From Stenotrophomonas maltophilia (GTDB lineage Bacteria; Pseudomonadota; Gammaproteobacteria; Xanthomonadales; Xanthomonadaceae): a stretch of DNA of 64,000 bases. How positions within the stretch are numbered: position 1 is the first letter of the stretch; every line of letters starts with the position of its first letter. The stretch is from positions 1-64,000 of the forward strand of contig NZ_NIVS01000013.1 of the NCBI RefSeq assembly GCF_002205165.1, written 5' to 3'. Shown piece by piece: positions 25,301-33,117 of this stretch. The translations under genes and the position numbers were made by a program. The notes beneath the pieces were generated by a model. It was not told the DNA's origin. It made no database searches and saw only the letters and a list, made by a program, of their open reading frames with translations.

Positions 25301-25676
25301 CACTGACCGAATCAAGCGTTGCCACGTCACCAGTCAAGGCGGCACTGACGTTGGTGACCTTGTCCAGGTTCAGATACACGCCCTCTTCGGTGCGGGTGCC
25401 CTCCCCGGACTTGGTGATGGTGATCGTGTACGGACCACCCACGCGCAGGCCGCGCGCGTTGTAACGACCCGACGCATCGGTGGTCGCACGGCTGACCGTG
25501 CCCGACTCGGTGTGCGTGATGGTGACTTCGGCACCAGCGACAGGCGCGCCTGCAGCGCCCGTAACCTGACCGCCGACACCGGCAGAGGTGCTCTGGGCGA
25601 AGGCGGGGGCGGCGGCAAGTGCAGCCATGAGACCAAGCGTCAGCTTGGACATCCGGAGACAACGGGAGTGGGTCAT
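22365..25676 (-). CDS. TonB-dependent outer-membrane receptor, Oar-like
   Basis: The 1103-residue protein has a signal peptide cleaved near AFA-Q (about residue 27). A carboxypeptidase-regulatory-like beta-sandwich follows (VGGQVTGAAGAPVAGAEVTI, about 32-110), then a plug domain (about 125-250) and a large beta-barrel ending in RYTF. This is the Oar layout, abundant in Xanthomonadaceae and used for uptake or surface export of unknown substrates. A reading to 25856 would put the signal peptide internally; the start at 25676 was chosen. No transporter partner lies next to it, so the substrate cannot be guessed. Confidence 0.92.
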   Translation of the reverse strand: MTHSRCLRMSKLTLGLMAALAAAPAFAQSTSAGVGGQVTGAAGAPVAGAEVTITHTESGTVSRATTDASGRYNARGLRVGGPYTITITKSGEGTRTEEGVYLNLDKVTNVSAALTGDVATLDSVSVVASRMPEAFTSDNKGVATNLSRQDLDRTPTPDRSIQNVVRMDPRVVVTDRDRGAFSAMGQNNRYNSITIDTINAGDPFGLNDNGLPTKGTPISQDAIESYNISTANFDVATRRGVGAWVNAVTKSGTNEFHGSAYYVYQDPDDMVGKSQNGAKWTGFTKDTTKGATVGGPILKDKLFFFASYEESIKESPGSLWGTADSGAASTVSGVTTADLNRITAAADRFGVVAGDTSSANADIESKRYLAKIDWNINDFHRASLRFSRTEEDEPIVTASSTDQLKLSSNWYNVAKENTSYALSFYDDWSDTFSTEASVGYSKFDQSRVPLAGGYQPEITVRTSGRDTGPSVVLGTEYSSQANVLGTKSLTAYFAGSWFLGDHVIKAGFDYQQDEVYNLFLQRYNGTYEFNSIADFENGTYRRYRLAQPAAGYGLSNVAAEFKLKQYGLFLQDTWQATDRLSVQYGLRYDMPKVNPLPTLNECFAADPGTLGNLGSCGLRNNPANPGAATGGFGYANTGTIDGNSVVQPRVSFNYEFDSERPTQLRGGAGLFVSNTPAVWIGNPYSNNGVAVTSYDINRLRLPSDPLFSGDGANQNVPGGVITPPGLGTSNMTVNVVDPDFKLPAVWKYTLGLDHQLPWSDLVFTAEYQHLEVDKGIIYRDLNTGAPTGTLPDGRFTYARNPAGAPASANTPNWNKNPSFGNVIELANTDKGSSDNFTVSLKKPFNGSWSGMLAYTYSRAKEVNPGTSSVAYSSYQNNAWYNPGEDVLSTSNYSIPNRIIASLSWERKFFGDYATRVSAFYDGHTGAPYSWVFGNDAQGLGISGRSLAYVPSGPGDVVWANAASAAMADSFWDYLGNSTDLSRAAGSVANRNASRAGWVNQIDLSFSQEIPGFMKGHKGEIRLDMFNVLNMIDKNWGIEHRADFPLIRRLADVSGVSADGKYIYDISGTNYNAGGVYSPKALAVNESLSPSQRWSLLLTLRYTF

Positions 25677-26063
25677 TGGGGAGTAGCCTCGATGCGAGAT
25701 TGGCGATGGCGGAGAAAAAAACGCGCCCAAGCAGCCTTGCTGGCGGCTGACTGGACTTTTATCTGGGTTCCCTAGCCGCGAGCTGGTTTCAGCCGCAACG
25801 GTTAACACTAGATTAACACGATAGCCTTGGATTGTGACGGTTTGGAGACAAAACACACGCCATCACAACGGGATCGTGACGCTATCTTCACATCTGTTTA
25901 TGACCGGCTGAATGCACGCCATTGGGGCCTTCGGCGGTATCGAGACGGTTTTTCCGCGGGTTGGCTGGGGGAGCGGCCAGCGGCGGCACTACCCCGGCAT
26001 TGTTCGGCTCGCCGGCCAGTGGCCGGCACTTCCCATAGCGAGGCGTTGACGCCTTAGGCGCCC
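25677..26063. other. Intergenic region with receptor promoter zone and two SMAG-like palindromes
   Basis: This 387-bp stretch lies upstream of the receptor gene. The part near 25740-25890 is AT-richer and probably holds the receptor promoter (ATTAACACG, TTAACACTAG repeats). At 25971-25992 and 26011-26034 two GC-rich palindromes, read on the minus strand as GTAGTGCCGCCGCTGGCCG and GAAGTGCCGGCCACTGGCCG, resemble SMAG repeats. I see no gene. Confidence 0.5.
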
Positions 26064-26804
26064 TCAGGCGTCGAGAATCTGGCCGCGATACGCGGCGCCC
26101 CCGGCAGACAGCAGCAGGACCGCCGCGGCGGCGCAGTCGGCCGGGTCACGGGCGGTGCGGTCTTCATCCAAGGAAAAAGCACGGGCGCGCAGCGCCGTAC
26201 GCATCGGGCCCGGCTGCAGGCCACTGACCCGGACCGGGCTGCGGCCCAGTTCATCATGCAGGGAAGCGATCAGGCCGCGCAGGCCGTGCTGGGCGGCGCC
26301 GTAGCCGCCCCAGTAGGCCTGCCCTACCCGCGCGGGATCATCCACGGTGAACACCAGTGCGGCATCTTCGCTCTGGCGCAGCAGCGGCAGGCAGGCCTGG
26401 GCCAGCCAGGCCGGCGCGGTCAGGTTCACGTGGATGGCGCGGGCGAAGGCAGCCGGGTCGGCCAGCTCGAACGGGGTCAGCCCGGCGAAATCGGCCGCGC
26501 AGTAGAGCACCCCGTCCAGATGGCCGAGTTCGGATTGCAGACGCTCGGCCAGCGTGGCGTAGTCGTCCGGGGTGGCACCTTCCAGATCCAGCGGATACAG
26601 CAGCGGCTCGGGGCCAGCTGCTTCGACGGCGGCATAGACGCGATCCAGGCGGCGGGGTTTGCGCCCCAGCAGGACCACGGTTGCCCCGGCCTGCGCGCAG
26701 GCGACGGCCGCGGCGCTGCCGAAGCCTCCCCCGGCGCCGGCGATAAGAATGACGCGATCGGCGAGCGATCCGGTCCCGACCACCACGGACGGGACCGCAC
26801 TCAC
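26064..26804 (-). CDS. YciK-like short-chain dehydrogenase with altered active site
   Basis: The protein has 246 residues with a Rossmann NAD(P)-binding motif, ILIAGAGGGFGSAAAVACAQ (about 20-40). The order of secondary structure is that of YciK-type SDRs. The active-site Tyr is present in YWGGYGAAQHG, but the Lys of YxxxK is Gln, and the usual Ser before it reads VDDPARVG. If the pattern is aligned correctly, catalysis would be impaired or different. It overlaps grxD by 4 nt and is probably co-expressed with it. Confidence 0.8.
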   Translation of the reverse strand: MSAVPSVVVGTGSLADRVILIAGAGGGFGSAAAVACAQAGATVVLLGRKPRRLDRVYAAVEAAGPEPLLYPLDLEGATPDDYATLAERLQSELGHLDGVLYCAADFAGLTPFELADPAAFARAIHVNLTAPAWLAQACLPLLRQSEDAALVFTVDDPARVGQAYWGGYGAAQHGLRGLIASLHDELGRSPVRVSGLQPGPMRTALRARAFSLDEDRTARDPADCAAAAVLLLSAGGAAYRGQILDA

Positions 26805-27112
26805 GGCTGGGAGGCCTCTTCGACGATGCGCTTAAGCTCGCCGGATTCGAACAGCTCCAGCACGATGTCGCAGCCGCCGATCAGCTCGCCGTGGATGAAC
26901 AGCTGCGGGAAGGTCGGCAAGTTGGAGAAACGCGGCAGGTTGGCGCGGATCTCGGGTTCTTCCAGCACGTTGACCGTGCGCAGCGCGATCGCGCCGGCGG
27001 CCATCAACGCCTGGATGGCACGGCTGGAAAAGCCGCACATGGGATATTGCGGAGTGCCCTTCATGAACAACACGAGGGGGTAACGTTCGACTTCGGACTG
27101 GATCTGCTGCAT
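26801..27112 (-). CDS. grxD: Monothiol glutaredoxin Grx4/GrxD
   Basis: The protein has 103 residues from the ATG at 27112. It contains the monothiol CGFS active site (YPMCGFSSRA, Cys26), the TFPQLF glutathione-binding segment and the GGCDI motif. Such proteins bind a [2Fe-2S] cluster with glutathione and deliver it in iron-sulfur assembly and iron sensing. A GTG at 27121 lies better placed behind GGAGGGAGAG and may be the true start, adding Val-Ala-Val. It overlaps the SDR gene and is followed divergently by sodB, a sensible iron/oxidative-stress pairing. Confidence 0.93.
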   Translation of the reverse strand: MQQIQSEVERYPLVLFMKGTPQYPMCGFSSRAIQALMAAGAIALRTVNVLEEPEIRANLPRFSNLPTFPQLFIHGELIGGCDIVLELFESGELKRIVEEASQP

Positions 27113-27283
27113 CACCGCCACAACGACTCTCCCTCCAATGGGACAACCCGGCCTCACCGGTCGGATAGACTTCCCTGACCGCCATTGTATGCCCTACCTT
27201 CGCGTGGTGGGCACCCTGCCATCGGCCACACTGATGACGATCCGCCATGGATCGGCGCTCTTCCCTCCCAATCTGCCGTGCCC

Positions 27284-27865
27284 ATGCCTCTAGAACTGCC
27301 TCGCCTTCCTTATGACCGCGCCGCTCTGCAACCCCACCTGTCGGCGGAGACGCTCGACCTGCACCACGGGCGGCACTTCCGGGCTTATCTGGAGGCAGTG
27401 AACGCCCGTATCGAAGGCACGGAGCTGGCCGAGCTGCCGCTGGAGGAGATCGTCCGCCAGACCCAGGGCAGCCTGTTCGATGCGGCCGCCCAGGCTTGGA
27501 ACCACCAGTTCTATTTCCAATGCCTGCACCCGCGCGCCGGTGGCGATCCGCAGGGTCGGCTGGGCGAACTGGTGACCCGTCACTTTGGCGATGCCAAGCG
27601 CCTGCGCGAGGCCTTCGACCGCGCCGCGCTGAGTCTGTTCGGCTCGGGCTGGGTGTGGCTGGTGCAGCACCCCAATGGCGCACTGGCGATCCAGGTCACG
27701 CGCAATGCGGGCACGCCGCTGACCGACGAGAGCACTCCGCTGCTGGCCTGCGATGTGTGGGAACACGCGTATTACACCGACTACCAGAATGAGCGCGCGC
27801 GCTATCTGGAGGCGTTCTGGAAGCTGGTGAACTGGGACTTCGTCACCGCGCAATTGCGCGATTGA
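27284..27865 (+). CDS. sodB: Iron superoxide dismutase
   Basis: The protein has 193 residues, the usual length for cytoplasmic Fe-SOD. Metal ligands are His27 (LDLHHGRH), His74 (WNHQFYF), Asp157 and His161 (CDVWEHAYYTDYQN). Gln70 before the WNH motif and the AGTPLTDESTPLL segment point to the iron type. It removes superoxide. The start at the ATG at 27284 gives MPLELPRLPYD, as in E. coli SodB. Near the active site FYFQC replaces the common FYWNC. Confidence 0.95.
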   Translation: MPLELPRLPYDRAALQPHLSAETLDLHHGRHFRAYLEAVNARIEGTELAELPLEEIVRQTQGSLFDAAAQAWNHQFYFQCLHPRAGGDPQGRLGELVTRHFGDAKRLREAFDRAALSLFGSGWVWLVQHPNGALAIQVTRNAGTPLTDESTPLLACDVWEHAYYTDYQNERARYLEAFWKLVNWDFVTAQLRD

Positions 27866-27883
27866 GGTCGCGCCCCTGGGCAG

Positions 27884-27911
27884 GGAGTGCCGGCCACTGC
27901 CCGGCACTACC
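27884..27911 (-). repeat. SMAG-like palindromic repeat
   Basis: Read on the minus strand it begins GTAGTGCCGGGCAGTGGCCG and ends in GGCACTCC. The GTAG head and GC-rich imperfect stem fit SMAG repeats. It sits between the convergent sodB and purK genes. Confidence 0.55.
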
Positions 27912-27934
27912 GCGAGCTCAATCGCGCCGAAGGA

Positions 27935-29083
27935 TCAGCCGCGCAGGCTCTGGATCACCGGCGCAACCTGTTCGCCGCGATCAAGCTGCCCACCCACGCG
28001 TTCCAATGCGCCGGCCAGCGCCGCCGCATCGTCATCACGCAATGTGGCATGGCCAACCTTGCGGCCGTCCCGCGCCTGCTTGCCGTAGTCGTGCCAATGG
28101 CCACCGGCCTGGCCGAGCACGGCGTTGGCATCGGGCATCTGGCCGATCCAGTTGAGCATGCAGGCATGACCCAGCATGCGCGTATCGCCCAGCGGCAGGC
28201 CGAGCACGGCGCGCAGGTGGTTGTCGAACTGCGAGGTTTCGCTGCCTTCGATGGTCCAGTGGCCGGAGTTGTGCACGCGCGGCGCCATCTCGTTGGCCAG
28301 CAGCTCATCACCACGGCAGAACAGTTCCAGTGCGAACACGCCGACGTAGTCCAGGCGCTCGGCCAGGGTACGGGCATAGCCGATGGCCGCTTCGTGCTGG
28401 GCCGCCGACAGCTGCGCCGGGGCCAGACTGGCCGAGAGCACGCCATCTACGTGCCAGTTGCCGGTGATCGGCCACGCGCGGAACTCGCCATCCTGCCCGC
28501 GCACAGCCACCACGCTGACCTCGCGATCAAAGGCGACGAAACCTTCCAGAATCAGGCCGGTCTTTTCGACCTGGCTGCCGAGGATGTCCCAGGCCGCGTC
28601 GATGTCGGCGGCGCTGCGGATCCGGAACTGGCCCTTGCCGTCATACCCCAGCCGGCGGGTCTTGACGATGCAGGGCATGCCGAACTCGGCGACCTTGGCC
28701 GCCAGTTCGTCGCGGCTGCGGATATCGGCGAAGGCCGGCAGTGGGATGCCCAGCGACTGGAACAGGGTCTTCTCGCTGAGCCGATCCTGGGCCACGGCCA
28801 GCGCATCCGGATTAGGATGCACGGGCACGCGCTCGGCCAGGAACTTGGCGCTGCGCGCCGGCACGTTCTCGAAATCGAAAGTCACCACGTCCACGCGGGC
28901 GGCGAACGCAGCCAGAGCGGCCTCATCGTCGAACGCGGCCACCTGCAGCGGTGCCACCTGGGCACCACAGGCATCGGCGGCCGGGTCGAACAGCTCGAAG
29001 CGCAGCCCCATCGGCGCACCGGCCAGGACCATCATGCGGGCGAGCTGACCGCCGCCCAGAATGCCAACGGTCCTGGTGGTCAT
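27935..29083 (-). CDS. purK: N5-carboxyaminoimidazole ribonucleotide synthase PurK
   Basis: This 382-residue ATP-grasp enzyme carboxylates AIR with bicarbonate and ATP in purine synthesis. The N-terminal [20 protein letters not shown] is diagnostic. The ATP-grasp part includes [27 protein letters not shown] and [20 protein letters not shown] with metal-binding Glu and Asn. It overlaps purE by 4 nt, and the product passes directly to PurE. Confidence 0.96.
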   Translation of the reverse strand: MTTRTVGILGGGQLARMMVLAGAPMGLRFELFDPAADACGAQVAPLQVAAFDDEAALAAFAARVDVVTFDFENVPARSAKFLAERVPVHPNPDALAVAQDRLSEKTLFQSLGIPLPAFADIRSRDELAAKVAEFGMPCIVKTRRLGYDGKGQFRIRSAADIDAAWDILGSQVEKTGLILEGFVAFDREVSVVAVRGQDGEFRAWPITGNWHVDGVLSASLAPAQLSAAQHEAAIGYARTLAERLDYVGVFALELFCRGDELLANEMAPRVHNSGHWTIEGSETSQFDNHLRAVLGLPLGDTRMLGHACMLNWIGQMPDANAVLGQAGGHWHDYGKQARDGRKVGHATLRDDDAAALAGALERVGGQLDRGEQVAPVIQSLRG

Positions 29084-29583
29084 TGACGCGGATCGTCGTG
29101 GGCCATGACGTCTTCGGTCTGGCGGGCGCGGAAGGCCTCCAGCGCCTCACCGATCGCCGGCTGGTCCGAGGCCAGCATGGCGGCCGCGAACAAGGCCGCG
29201 TTGGAGGCGCCGGCATTGCCGATGGCGAAGGTGGCGACCGGGATACCGGCCGGCATCTGCACGATCGAGAGCAGCGAATCCATGCCGTTCAGGGCCTTGG
29301 ACTGCACCGGCACGCCCAGCACCGGCACAGCGGTCTTGGCGGCGATCATGCCCGGCAGGTGCGCGGCCCCGCCGGCACCGGCGATGATCGCGCGCAGGCC
29401 ACGCTGGCCCGCCTGCTCGGCGTAGGTGAACAGCACGTCCGGCGTGCGGTGCGCCGAGACCACTTTCACTTCATAGGGAACGCCCAGCGAATCCAGCTTC
29501 TGGGCGGCGTGCTGCATGGTTTCCCAATCCGAGCGGGATCCCATGACGATGCCGACGAGCGGCGCGGTTTGGTTGAGGGTCAT
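29080..29583 (-). CDS. purE: N5-carboxyaminoimidazole ribonucleotide mutase PurE
   Basis: The 167-residue class I PurE converts N5-CAIR to CAIR. The active-site signature [20 protein letters not shown] and [16 protein letters not shown] is complete. It is the first gene of the purEK pair. The divergent neighbour starts about 60 nt away, so a short two-way promoter region lies at 29584-29642. Confidence 0.96.
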   Translation of the reverse strand: MTLNQTAPLVGIVMGSRSDWETMQHAAQKLDSLGVPYEVKVVSAHRTPDVLFTYAEQAGQRGLRAIIAGAGGAAHLPGMIAAKTAVPVLGVPVQSKALNGMDSLLSIVQMPAGIPVATFAIGNAGASNAALFAAAMLASDQPAIGEALEAFRARQTEDVMAHDDPRQ

Positions 29584-29642
29584 TGGCCGTCACCTGCCTT
29601 AAAGACGTATTCTAGCCGTCTTCCACGCAAGACGAAGAATCC

Positions 29643-29912
29643 ATGGATCGCAAGCTGCTCGACCTCCTGTGCTCGCCCGATACGCGCCAGCCCCTGTCCC
29701 TGCTCGATGCCACCGGCCTGGACGCGCTCAACCGCGCGATCGGCAGCGGTGCCGTGCTCAAGGCCGATGGCAGCCCGCAGGCGCAGACGCTGCGCGAGGC
29801 CCTGCTGACCCGTGACCGCAAGCAGGTGTTCCGCGTGGACGATGGCATCCCGGTGCTGCTGGCCGAAGAGGCCATCGCCACCGCCCAGATCGCCGATTTC
29901 CCGGAAAAATGA
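29643..29912 (+). CDS. Trm112/YcaR-like protein lacking the zinc Cys motif
   Basis: The protein has 89 residues. MDRKLLDLLCSPDTRQPL at the N-terminus and FRVDDGIPVLLAEEA near the C-terminus match the Trm112-like YcaR family (E. coli YcaR has 60 residues). In the middle there is an insert of about 30 residues, and only one Cys is left where the family often has a CPxC pair. It overlaps nadC by 4 nt. Trm112 proteins stabilise methyltransferases in other organisms; the role of the bacterial form is unclear. Confidence 0.75.
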   Translation: MDRKLLDLLCSPDTRQPLSLLDATGLDALNRAIGSGAVLKADGSPQAQTLREALLTRDRKQVFRVDDGIPVLLAEEAIATAQIADFPEK

Positions 29913-30769
29913 GCCACCTCCCCGTGCCGGCCCCCGAGGCCGCCCTGGTGGCCGCCGATGTGGCCCGTGCACTGGCCGAGGATATCGGCAGCGGTGACGT
30001 CACCGCCGCGCTGCTCCCGGACCGCCCCGACAGCGCCTACCTGCTGTGCAAGCAGGACGCGGTTATCGCCGGCCGCCCCTGGTTCGACGCGACCCACCGG
30101 GCGCTCGATCCGGAGGTCCGGATTGAGTGGCGCGTGGCCGAGGGCGACCGCGTCACCGCTGGCACCGTGCTGGCCCTGCTGCACGGCCGCAACCGCAGCC
30201 TGGTGAGCGCCGAGCGCACCTCGCTGAACTTCCTGCAGACGTTGTCCGGTACGGCGACCACCACCGCGCAGTACGTCGCGGCGGTTGCCGGCACCGGCGC
30301 GCGGATCCTGGACACCCGCAAGACCCTGCCCGGCCTGCGCGTCGCGCAGAAATACGCGGTGCGCTGCGGCGGCGGCGACAACCATCGCCTGGGCCTGTTC
30401 GACACGGTGATGCTCAAGGAAAACCACATCCGTGCGGCCGGGTCGCTGACCGCGGCGGTGCTGGCGGCGCGTGCGCAATGGCCGGCGTTGCCGCTGGTGG
30501 TCGAGGTCGAGGACCTGGACCAGCTGCGCGAGGCGCTGGCGGTGGGCTGCACCCGCATCCTGATCGATGACTTCGATACCGCCACGCGGCGCGAAGCGGT
30601 GCGCATTGCGGCCGGGCAGATTCCGCTGGAAGTATCCGGCAGTGTCGGCCTGGACGGGCTGCGCGCGATCGCCGAAGACGGCGTGGACTGCATTTCCATC
30701 GGCGGGCTGACCAAGCATGTGCAGGCGATCGACCTGTCATTGAAACTGGGCCCGCCCCCACAGGGCTGA
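29909..30769 (+). CDS. nadC: Nicotinate-nucleotide pyrophosphorylase NadC
   Basis: The 286-residue enzyme makes nicotinate mononucleotide from quinolinate and PRPP in NAD synthesis. It shows VTAALLPDRPDSAYLLCKQD, the ERTSLNFLQTLSGTAT segment, DTRKTLPGLR and VRCGGGDNHRLGLFDTVMLK, with the active-site Arg, His and Lys in place, then ISIGGLTKH near the end. Length is normal. It is translationally coupled to the YcaR-like gene. Confidence 0.96.
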   Translation: MSHLPVPAPEAALVAADVARALAEDIGSGDVTAALLPDRPDSAYLLCKQDAVIAGRPWFDATHRALDPEVRIEWRVAEGDRVTAGTVLALLHGRNRSLVSAERTSLNFLQTLSGTATTTAQYVAAVAGTGARILDTRKTLPGLRVAQKYAVRCGGGDNHRLGLFDTVMLKENHIRAAGSLTAAVLAARAQWPALPLVVEVEDLDQLREALAVGCTRILIDDFDTATRREAVRIAAGQIPLEVSGSVGLDGLRAIAEDGVDCISIGGLTKHVQAIDLSLKLGPPPQG

Positions 30770-30836
30770 TGCCGCTTTCACGGTATGGGCAGATGCGGTC
30801 TGCGAGGCTGCGTCTGCCCCCACCTGGAATGCACGC

Positions 30837-31970
30837 ATGCGCTGCCTGCCGCTTCTCGCCTGCCTGTCTCCCCTGCTCGCGCTGCTGCCGCTGCAGGCCT
30901 CTGCAGCCGAGGTCTGCGATGTGCCCCCGCGCTTCGGGCTGAGCCCGCTGGCCGTGGCCATCGTGCAGACCGCCTGCAACGAACACCGCCTCTGGTACCG
31001 GCCCTTCATCGATCGCGATGGCCGCGCCGCCAGCCTCAGCGTGACCGAAGCCGAGGACGTCCACCTGGCCGACAACGGTCTGGTGGCCTGGCAGCGCGTG
31101 GTCGGCTACTGGCGGCAGAGCGGCACGTTGTCGCCAATGGGCAGCCAGCCCGGCGCATCGAGCTGCATGGCCCCGCCAGGCACCCGCTACACCGACAGCG
31201 ACTGCCGGGCCTTCCTGGTGGACAACCCGTGGTCGGCGGCCTTCATCTCCTGGGTGATGACCCGCGCCAGCGTGCCGGGCTTCACCCGCTCGCCCCGACA
31301 CATCGACTACATCCGCGCCGCCTACCAGAACAGCGGACCGTACCGGATGACCGACCCGGCGCAGGAGAAACCCGCCCCCGGCGACCTGCTGTGCTACCTG
31401 CGCGACCGGCGCGAGACGCTGAGCTACAGCGGACTGGTGCAGTCGCTGGGCAGCGGCGCGGTCTCGCACTGGAAATCGCACTGCGAAGTGGTGATCGCGG
31501 CCAACATGGGCGGCGATCGGACGCTGTATCTGATCGGCGGCAATGTCATGAACACGGTGGCGTTGCGCAAACTGTCGCTGGACCGCAGCGGCCGCATCGA
31601 GCTGCCGCCAGCGAAGGCCACTGCAGGCGATGGCGTGGATCTGGGCTGCACGCCGGGCCGCGAAGAGGAATGCAGCTTCAATCGCCAGGATTGGGCCGCA
31701 CTGCTGAAACTGGTGGCCACCGCACCGGCGGCGGTGCCGATGGGAACGCCGGACCCGGCGCCCCTGCCCGCTCCGGGTGCGACGGCACCGCCGATGGCCG
31801 CCCCGGCGTCCCAGACACCGATGCGCGCGCCCACGGTGGTGCCGCCCCGTCCGCCAATCCCGAATGCGAACCCGATGCCTGCGCCGCCGGCGAGCCCGAG
31901 CCCGACTCGGACACCGACACCGACACCGACAACGCTCCCCGTCCCGCCACCGCCACCGCGCACGTCCTGA
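30837..31970 (+). CDS. Secreted DUF2272 protein with a proline-rich tail
   Basis: The 377-residue protein has a signal peptide (MRCLPLLACLSPLLALLPLQ, cleavage after ASA). The central domain (about 60-270) with WSAAFISWVMTRASVPGFTR, SPRHIDYIRAAYQNS and KPAPGDLLCYLR matches DUF2272, which looks like a Cys/His papain-like or CHAP fold and may cut peptide or glycan bonds. The last 80 residues are Pro, Thr and Ala repeats, likely a flexible linker or wall-spanning tail. It stands alone; the substrate is unknown. Confidence 0.75.
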   Translation: MRCLPLLACLSPLLALLPLQASAAEVCDVPPRFGLSPLAVAIVQTACNEHRLWYRPFIDRDGRAASLSVTEAEDVHLADNGLVAWQRVVGYWRQSGTLSPMGSQPGASSCMAPPGTRYTDSDCRAFLVDNPWSAAFISWVMTRASVPGFTRSPRHIDYIRAAYQNSGPYRMTDPAQEKPAPGDLLCYLRDRRETLSYSGLVQSLGSGAVSHWKSHCEVVIAANMGGDRTLYLIGGNVMNTVALRKLSLDRSGRIELPPAKATAGDGVDLGCTPGREEECSFNRQDWAALLKLVATAPAAVPMGTPDPAPLPAPGATAPPMAAPASQTPMRAPTVVPPRPPIPNANPMPAPPASPSPTRTPTPTPTTLPVPPPPPRTS

Positions 31971-32054
31971 TCGTGATCGCGCGGATGGCTTGATCCGCGC
32001 CGCATTCGTCGCCATCTTGGAGGGACCGACCTCCCTGACCGCGCCGAGTCACCG

Positions 32055-32411
32055 ATGCCCAGTTTGATCCTGTTGATGATTGCCGGCGCGTTTGCCTACG
32101 CCTTCTGGAATTCCTCGCGGGCCGCCGCCGAACGTGCCGGCGTACTTGGGCGCAATGCCTGCCGCGCTGCCGATGTGCAGTGGCTGGACCAGAGCGTGCA
32201 CGCCACTGGCCTGCGCGTGTGCCGCAAGGACAACGGCTGGCTGGGCTGGGAGCGCACCTTCAAGTTCGAGTATTCGCACGATGGCGTCGACCGCCACAGC
32301 GGGCGCATGGTGCTGCGCGGTGATCAGCTGATCACGTTCGTGGGGCCGTCGGCCGCGAGGATCAGCGAGATCCGGCGCGATATCGATACGCGCGATGCCG
32401 AGGACGTCTGA
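32055..32411 (+). CDS. DUF3301 membrane-anchored protein
   Basis: The protein has 118 residues. One N-terminal membrane helix (SLILLMIAGAFAYAFWNSSR) anchors a small domain with ACRAADVQWLDQSVHATGLR and WERTFKFEYSHDGVDRHSG, which matches DUF3301 of gammaproteobacteria. The role is unknown. It is followed by a pair of SMAG repeats that may end the transcript. Confidence 0.75.
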   Translation: MPSLILLMIAGAFAYAFWNSSRAAAERAGVLGRNACRAADVQWLDQSVHATGLRVCRKDNGWLGWERTFKFEYSHDGVDRHSGRMVLRGDQLITFVGPSAARISEIRRDIDTRDAEDV

Positions 32412-32415
32412 GCCG

Positions 32416-32486
32416 GGTAGCGCCGAGCGTTGGTCGGCTGCCGTTCGATGTCTGCGGAGAGCGGCCGACCAACGGTCGGCGCTACC
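32416..32486. repeat. Inverted pair of SMAG-like repeats
   Basis: GTAGCGCCGAGCGTTGGTCG (from 32417, plus strand) and GTAGCGCCGACCGTTGGTCG (from 32485, minus strand) face each other about 20 bp apart. SMAG repeats of Stenotrophomonas start with GTAG and often pair in opposite orientation after genes, where they fold as RNA and can stabilise or end transcripts. Confidence 0.75.
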
Positions 32487-32491
32487 AATGA

Positions 32492-32515
32492 AAATGGCCG
32501 CCTTGCGGCGGCCAT
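32492..32515 (-). terminator. Terminator of sspB
   Basis: On the minus strand the stem ATGGCCGCC / GGCGGCCAT with a GCAA loop is followed by TTTTC. It starts about 9 nt after the sspB stop. Confidence 0.75.
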
Positions 32516-32523
32516 CGTGTGTC

Positions 32524-32967
32524 TTATTTGACCACCCGCAGATGCGGGCGACCGCTGGGCTTGGGCGGTGCGTCGTCCGGCGGGGTCGGTGAATCGTCCG
32601 GCGGCAGTTCGTCGTCCGGCCCCGGCTCGTGGCCCGGGATGTCATCCGGCAGCGCCATCCCCTGCCCGGTCTCGCGGGCATAGACGGCCAGCACGGCCGA
32701 GATCGGCACCTGCACCGGGTAACTGGTCCCGGAGAAGCGGGCCGAGAAGCTGACGCTGTCGTTGTCGATATGCAGGCGCACCACGGCGCGCTCGGCGATG
32801 TTCAGGACGACGCGGCCGTCCTTGACCGCGCTCTGCGGCACCTGCACGCCAGGCATGCCGGCGTCGACCAGGATGTGCGGCGTCAGGTCGTTGTCATTGA
32901 TCCATTCCACCAGGGCCCGCAACAGGTACGGACGGTGGCTGGTCATGCGAAAAGTGTCTTCAGTCAT
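32524..32967 (-). CDS. sspB: ClpXP specificity-enhancing factor SspB
   Basis: The protein has 147 residues. SspB tethers ssrA-tagged proteins to ClpXP. The substrate-binding domain covers about residues 8-110 (RPYLLRALVEWINDNDLTPH, then GRVVLNIAERAVVRLHIDND and FSARFSGTSYPVQVPISAVL). A disordered Asp/Pro-rich linker follows, and the ClpX-binding tail ends in PHLRVVK. It lies downstream of sspA with a SMAG repeat between them. Confidence 0.95.
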   Translation of the reverse strand: MTEDTFRMTSHRPYLLRALVEWINDNDLTPHILVDAGMPGVQVPQSAVKDGRVVLNIAERAVVRLHIDNDSVSFSARFSGTSYPVQVPISAVLAVYARETGQGMALPDDIPGHEPGPDDELPPDDSPTPPDDAPPKPSGRPHLRVVK

Positions 32968-32970
32968 GTG

Positions 32971-32998
32971 GTAGAGCCGAGCCGTGCTCGGCTGCTCT
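32971..32998 (+). repeat. SMAG-like repeat between sspA and sspB
   Basis: GTAGAGCCGAGCCGTGCTCG followed by GCTGCTCT forms an imperfect hairpin with the GTAG head that defines SMAG. It touches the sspB start region and so lies inside the sspA-sspB transcript. Confidence 0.7.
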
Positions 32999-33117
32999 TG
33001 ATCCGGATTGCCTGATGCAAGTGTACGCGCCCGCCTACCCGCAGGTCAGCCATGGCGCGTACCGGCACCGCGATTTCGTTCAGTACACCGGTGCCGCACG
33101 CGGCACGCCCCCGCCGA

